Assembly (NCBI GenBank): GCA_026984385.1
Contig: JALSSH010000612.1
Location: forward strand, 1 to 6,280
Origin: Ardenticatenia bacterium
GTDB taxonomy: Bacteria; Chloroflexota; Anaerolineae; Aggregatilineales; Aggregatilineaceae
Direction of reading: 5' to 3'
DNA length: 6,280 bases
Of this stretch, positions 5,331 through 6,280 are shown in pieces. Every line of letters starts with the position of its first letter. Position 1 is the first letter of the stretch. The position numbers and the translations under genes were made by a program. The notes below the pieces were generated by a model, which was given only the letters and a program-made list of their open reading frames with translations, did not search any database and had not been told where the DNA came from.

Positions 5331-5597
5331 ATGACGATTGAGACCATCTTAGAACAAGCGCAACAGCTCAGCCCGGAGCAACAAAAAGAGCTGGTCAAGC
5401 GGCTGATTGACCTGCTGACCGTGCCGCAAGCGCCCCAGCCGCCCAAAACCGGCGCGGAGATCGCCGCCATGATAGAGGCGCTAGACCATCCCATCGAACT
5501 CGTCGATCCGCACATCGAAGACCCTGTGGAGTGGGTCAAAGAGCAGCGGCGCAAAGAGCAAGAACGGCTCAAGCCATACTGGGAAGGGAAGGCATGA
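5331..5597 (+). CDS. Antitoxin-like small protein preceding the PIN toxin
   Basis: An 88-aa acidic and Gln/Glu-rich protein. Its N-terminal helix (TIETILEQAQQLSPEQQKEL, 2-21, then VKRLIDLL) resembles the starts of small antitoxins that precede PIN toxins in Chloroflexota and cyanobacteria. A proline-rich linker lies at about 32-38, followed by a C-terminal part with DPVEWVKEQRRKEQERLKPYW (64-84) that could wrap the toxin. No standard DNA-binding fold (AbrB, ribbon-helix-helix, Phd) is evident. ATG 5331 has GGAGG 7 nt upstream and an extended -10 behind it; upstream in-frame starts would run antisense across arsR and are rejected. Its stop overlaps the toxin start as ATGA, so the two are translationally coupled. 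The antitoxin role rests on this pairing, not on a recognised domain. Confidence 0.78.
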   Translation: MTIETILEQAQQLSPEQQKELVKRLIDLLTVPQAPQPPKTGAEIAAMIEALDHPIELVDPHIEDPVEWVKEQRRKEQERLKPYWEGKA

Positions 5598-5971
5598 TGG
5601 AGGCGATTCTAGACTCAACGGTGATCATTCATCTGCTGCGTCGCTACAAGCCGGCGGTGGAGTGGCTTAAAAGCGAGCGTATTTACGGCATCACGCCCAT
5701 CACTTGGCTGGAAGTGATCGGAGGGGCGAGGGGCAAGGCTCATCGCGCCGAAAGTGAAGACCTCCTCGCTCAATTCGCCCTTGTCTACCTGACGGAGGAA
5801 GACCAACGCTGGGCGATGGAGCAATTCGCGCGCTTCCAGTTCAGCCACCACATCGGCATGAACGACTGCTTGATCGCCTCGGTCGCCTTTCGGCTGGAAC
5901 TGCCACTTTACACCCACAACGCGCGAGATATGCAGCCATTGCTCGGCGAACTCGCCCGCAAGCCTTATTAA
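5594..5971 (+). CDS. PIN-domain ribonuclease toxin (VapC-type)
   Basis: A 125-aa protein of normal VapC length. The PIN acidic residues that bind Mg ions are present in order: Asp7 in ILDSTVIIHLL, Glu40 in TWLEVIGG, Asp91 in GMNDCLIA and Asp112 in THNARDMQPL. This makes an intact nuclease active site likely; VapC toxins typically cleave tRNA or rRNA, but the target cannot be read here. ATG 5594 overlaps the antitoxin stop by 4 nt (ATGA). The next codon is also ATG (5597), so either may be used. The longer in-frame extension to 5531 overlaps the antitoxin and is not needed. The DUF2442 gene follows after 3 nt, suggesting one three-gene transcript. Confidence 0.93.
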   Translation: MMEAILDSTVIIHLLRRYKPAVEWLKSERIYGITPITWLEVIGGARGKAHRAESEDLLAQFALVYLTEEDQRWAMEQFARFQFSHHIGMNDCLIASVAFRLELPLYTHNARDMQPLLGELARKPY

Positions 5972-5974
5972 CAG

Positions 5975-6244
5975 ATGAGCGTCAAAAAGCACGCGATCCC
6001 GCTCTCGGTGAGCATCTTCAGCGGACGGGTGTGGGTGACGCTGAGCGATCAGCGCGTGATCGGCCTGCCGCTGGAAGCGTTCCCCTGGTTACAAAAAGCC
6101 ACGCCGGAACAACAACGCCACTACGAACTCAGCCCGATCAGCATCTATTGGCCGGATTTGGAAGACGGGATCGATGTGGAATATTTTACCGGCCAGTGGG
6201 CGCTGGGCGCACTGAAGGATAAAAATAGGGGGGCGATACGGTGA
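5975..6244 (+). CDS. DUF2442-family protein
   Basis: An 89-aa protein. Residues 19-69 match the DUF2442 pattern: VTLSDQRVIGLPLEAFPWLQ, then KATPEQQRHYELSP, then SIYWPDLEDGIDVEYF. These small proteins commonly sit in or beside toxin-antitoxin type gene pairs, often with DUF4160 partners; their biochemical role is not settled to my knowledge. ATG 5975 lies only 3 nt after the toxin stop and has no clear ribosome site, so translation probably depends on the toxin gene. The last dozen residues (KDKNRGAIR) extend past the conserved part and overlap a large hairpin. Usual DUF4160 partners are absent here; the upstream neighbour is a PIN toxin. Confidence 0.85.
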   Translation: MSVKKHAIPLSVSIFSGRVWVTLSDQRVIGLPLEAFPWLQKATPEQQRHYELSPISIYWPDLEDGIDVEYFTGQWALGALKDKNRGAIR

Positions 6245-6272
6245 GGGGGGAAAACACCGCCGCCTCCCCTAT
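6221..6272 (-). terminator. Possible intrinsic terminator for a converging gene beyond the right edge
   Basis: The arms at 6225-6235 (ATAGGGGGGCG) and 6261-6272 pair over 11 bp with one bulged T (6265). An inner 5-bp stem CGGTG/CACCG (6239-6243, 6255-6259) closes an 11-nt loop. On the minus strand the stem runs into TTTTTATCC, a U-tract, so it would end a leftward transcript. On the plus strand what follows is not T-rich up to the window end. It overlaps the DUF2442 stop codon. Confidence 0.45.
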
Positions 6273-6280
6273 AGCAACAA

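Noticed and set aside
5531..5593. Earlier in-frame start of the PIN protein
   Set aside because: It would overlap the antitoxin by over 60 nt and adds residues before the conserved ILDSTV start; the ATGA overlap at 5594 is typical of such pairs.

Overview
The window is GC-rich and gene-dense, and looks like a bacterial chromosome. Protein style and gene content (carbohydrate-active enzymes, a DUF917 remnant, a PIN toxin pair followed by DUF2442) would fit a Chloroflexota-like, perhaps thermophilic, bacterium. That taxonomic guess is an inference with low confidence. No rRNA, tRNA, CRISPR array or insertion sequence was seen.

Left part (1-3472), sugar metabolism: a LacI-family repressor gene (826-1815, minus) is followed on the same strand by a GH32-like beta-propeller glycosidase that runs off the left edge (1-770). 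The repressor gene has a near-ideal sigma-70 promoter (TTGACA-N18-TATAAT, minus strand). The palindrome TGGAAACGTTTCCA lies just downstream of the predicted start point. The same core recurs inside a 24-bp perfect palindrome just upstream of the glycosidase start. This looks like an autoregulated repressor controlling its neighbour. Divergently, after a 348-bp leader with inverted repeats, comes a GH130 mannoside phosphorylase/mannosidase gene (2212-3093, plus), then the C-terminal remnant of a DUF917 gene (3095-3472). A palindromic repeat (3557-3591) separates these from the converging operon.

Middle part (3600-5148, minus): an ArsR/SmtB repressor, a single-domain rhodanese and a TauE/SafE membrane exporter form an operon. 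A sigma-70-like promoter precedes arsR, and a box matching ATTC-N8-GAAT covers the predicted start point. Gene content and box resemble persulfide/sulfide-responsive (BigR/SqrR type) systems. The likely logic is that reactive sulfur inactivates the repressor, rhodanese handles sulfane sulfur, and TauE/SafE exports the sulfur oxyanion product. The Cys pattern of the repressor (CVC plus CPCPRC) differs from what I recall of BigR/SqrR, so this is the most interesting part of the window.

Right part (5295-6280, plus): an extended -10 promoter drives an 88-aa antitoxin-like protein, a PIN-domain (VapC-type) toxin overlapping it by ATGA, and a DUF2442 protein 3 nt further on. A large hairpin spans the DUF2442 stop codon. 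Read leftward it is followed by a T-tract, so it may be the terminator of a converging gene beyond the right edge.
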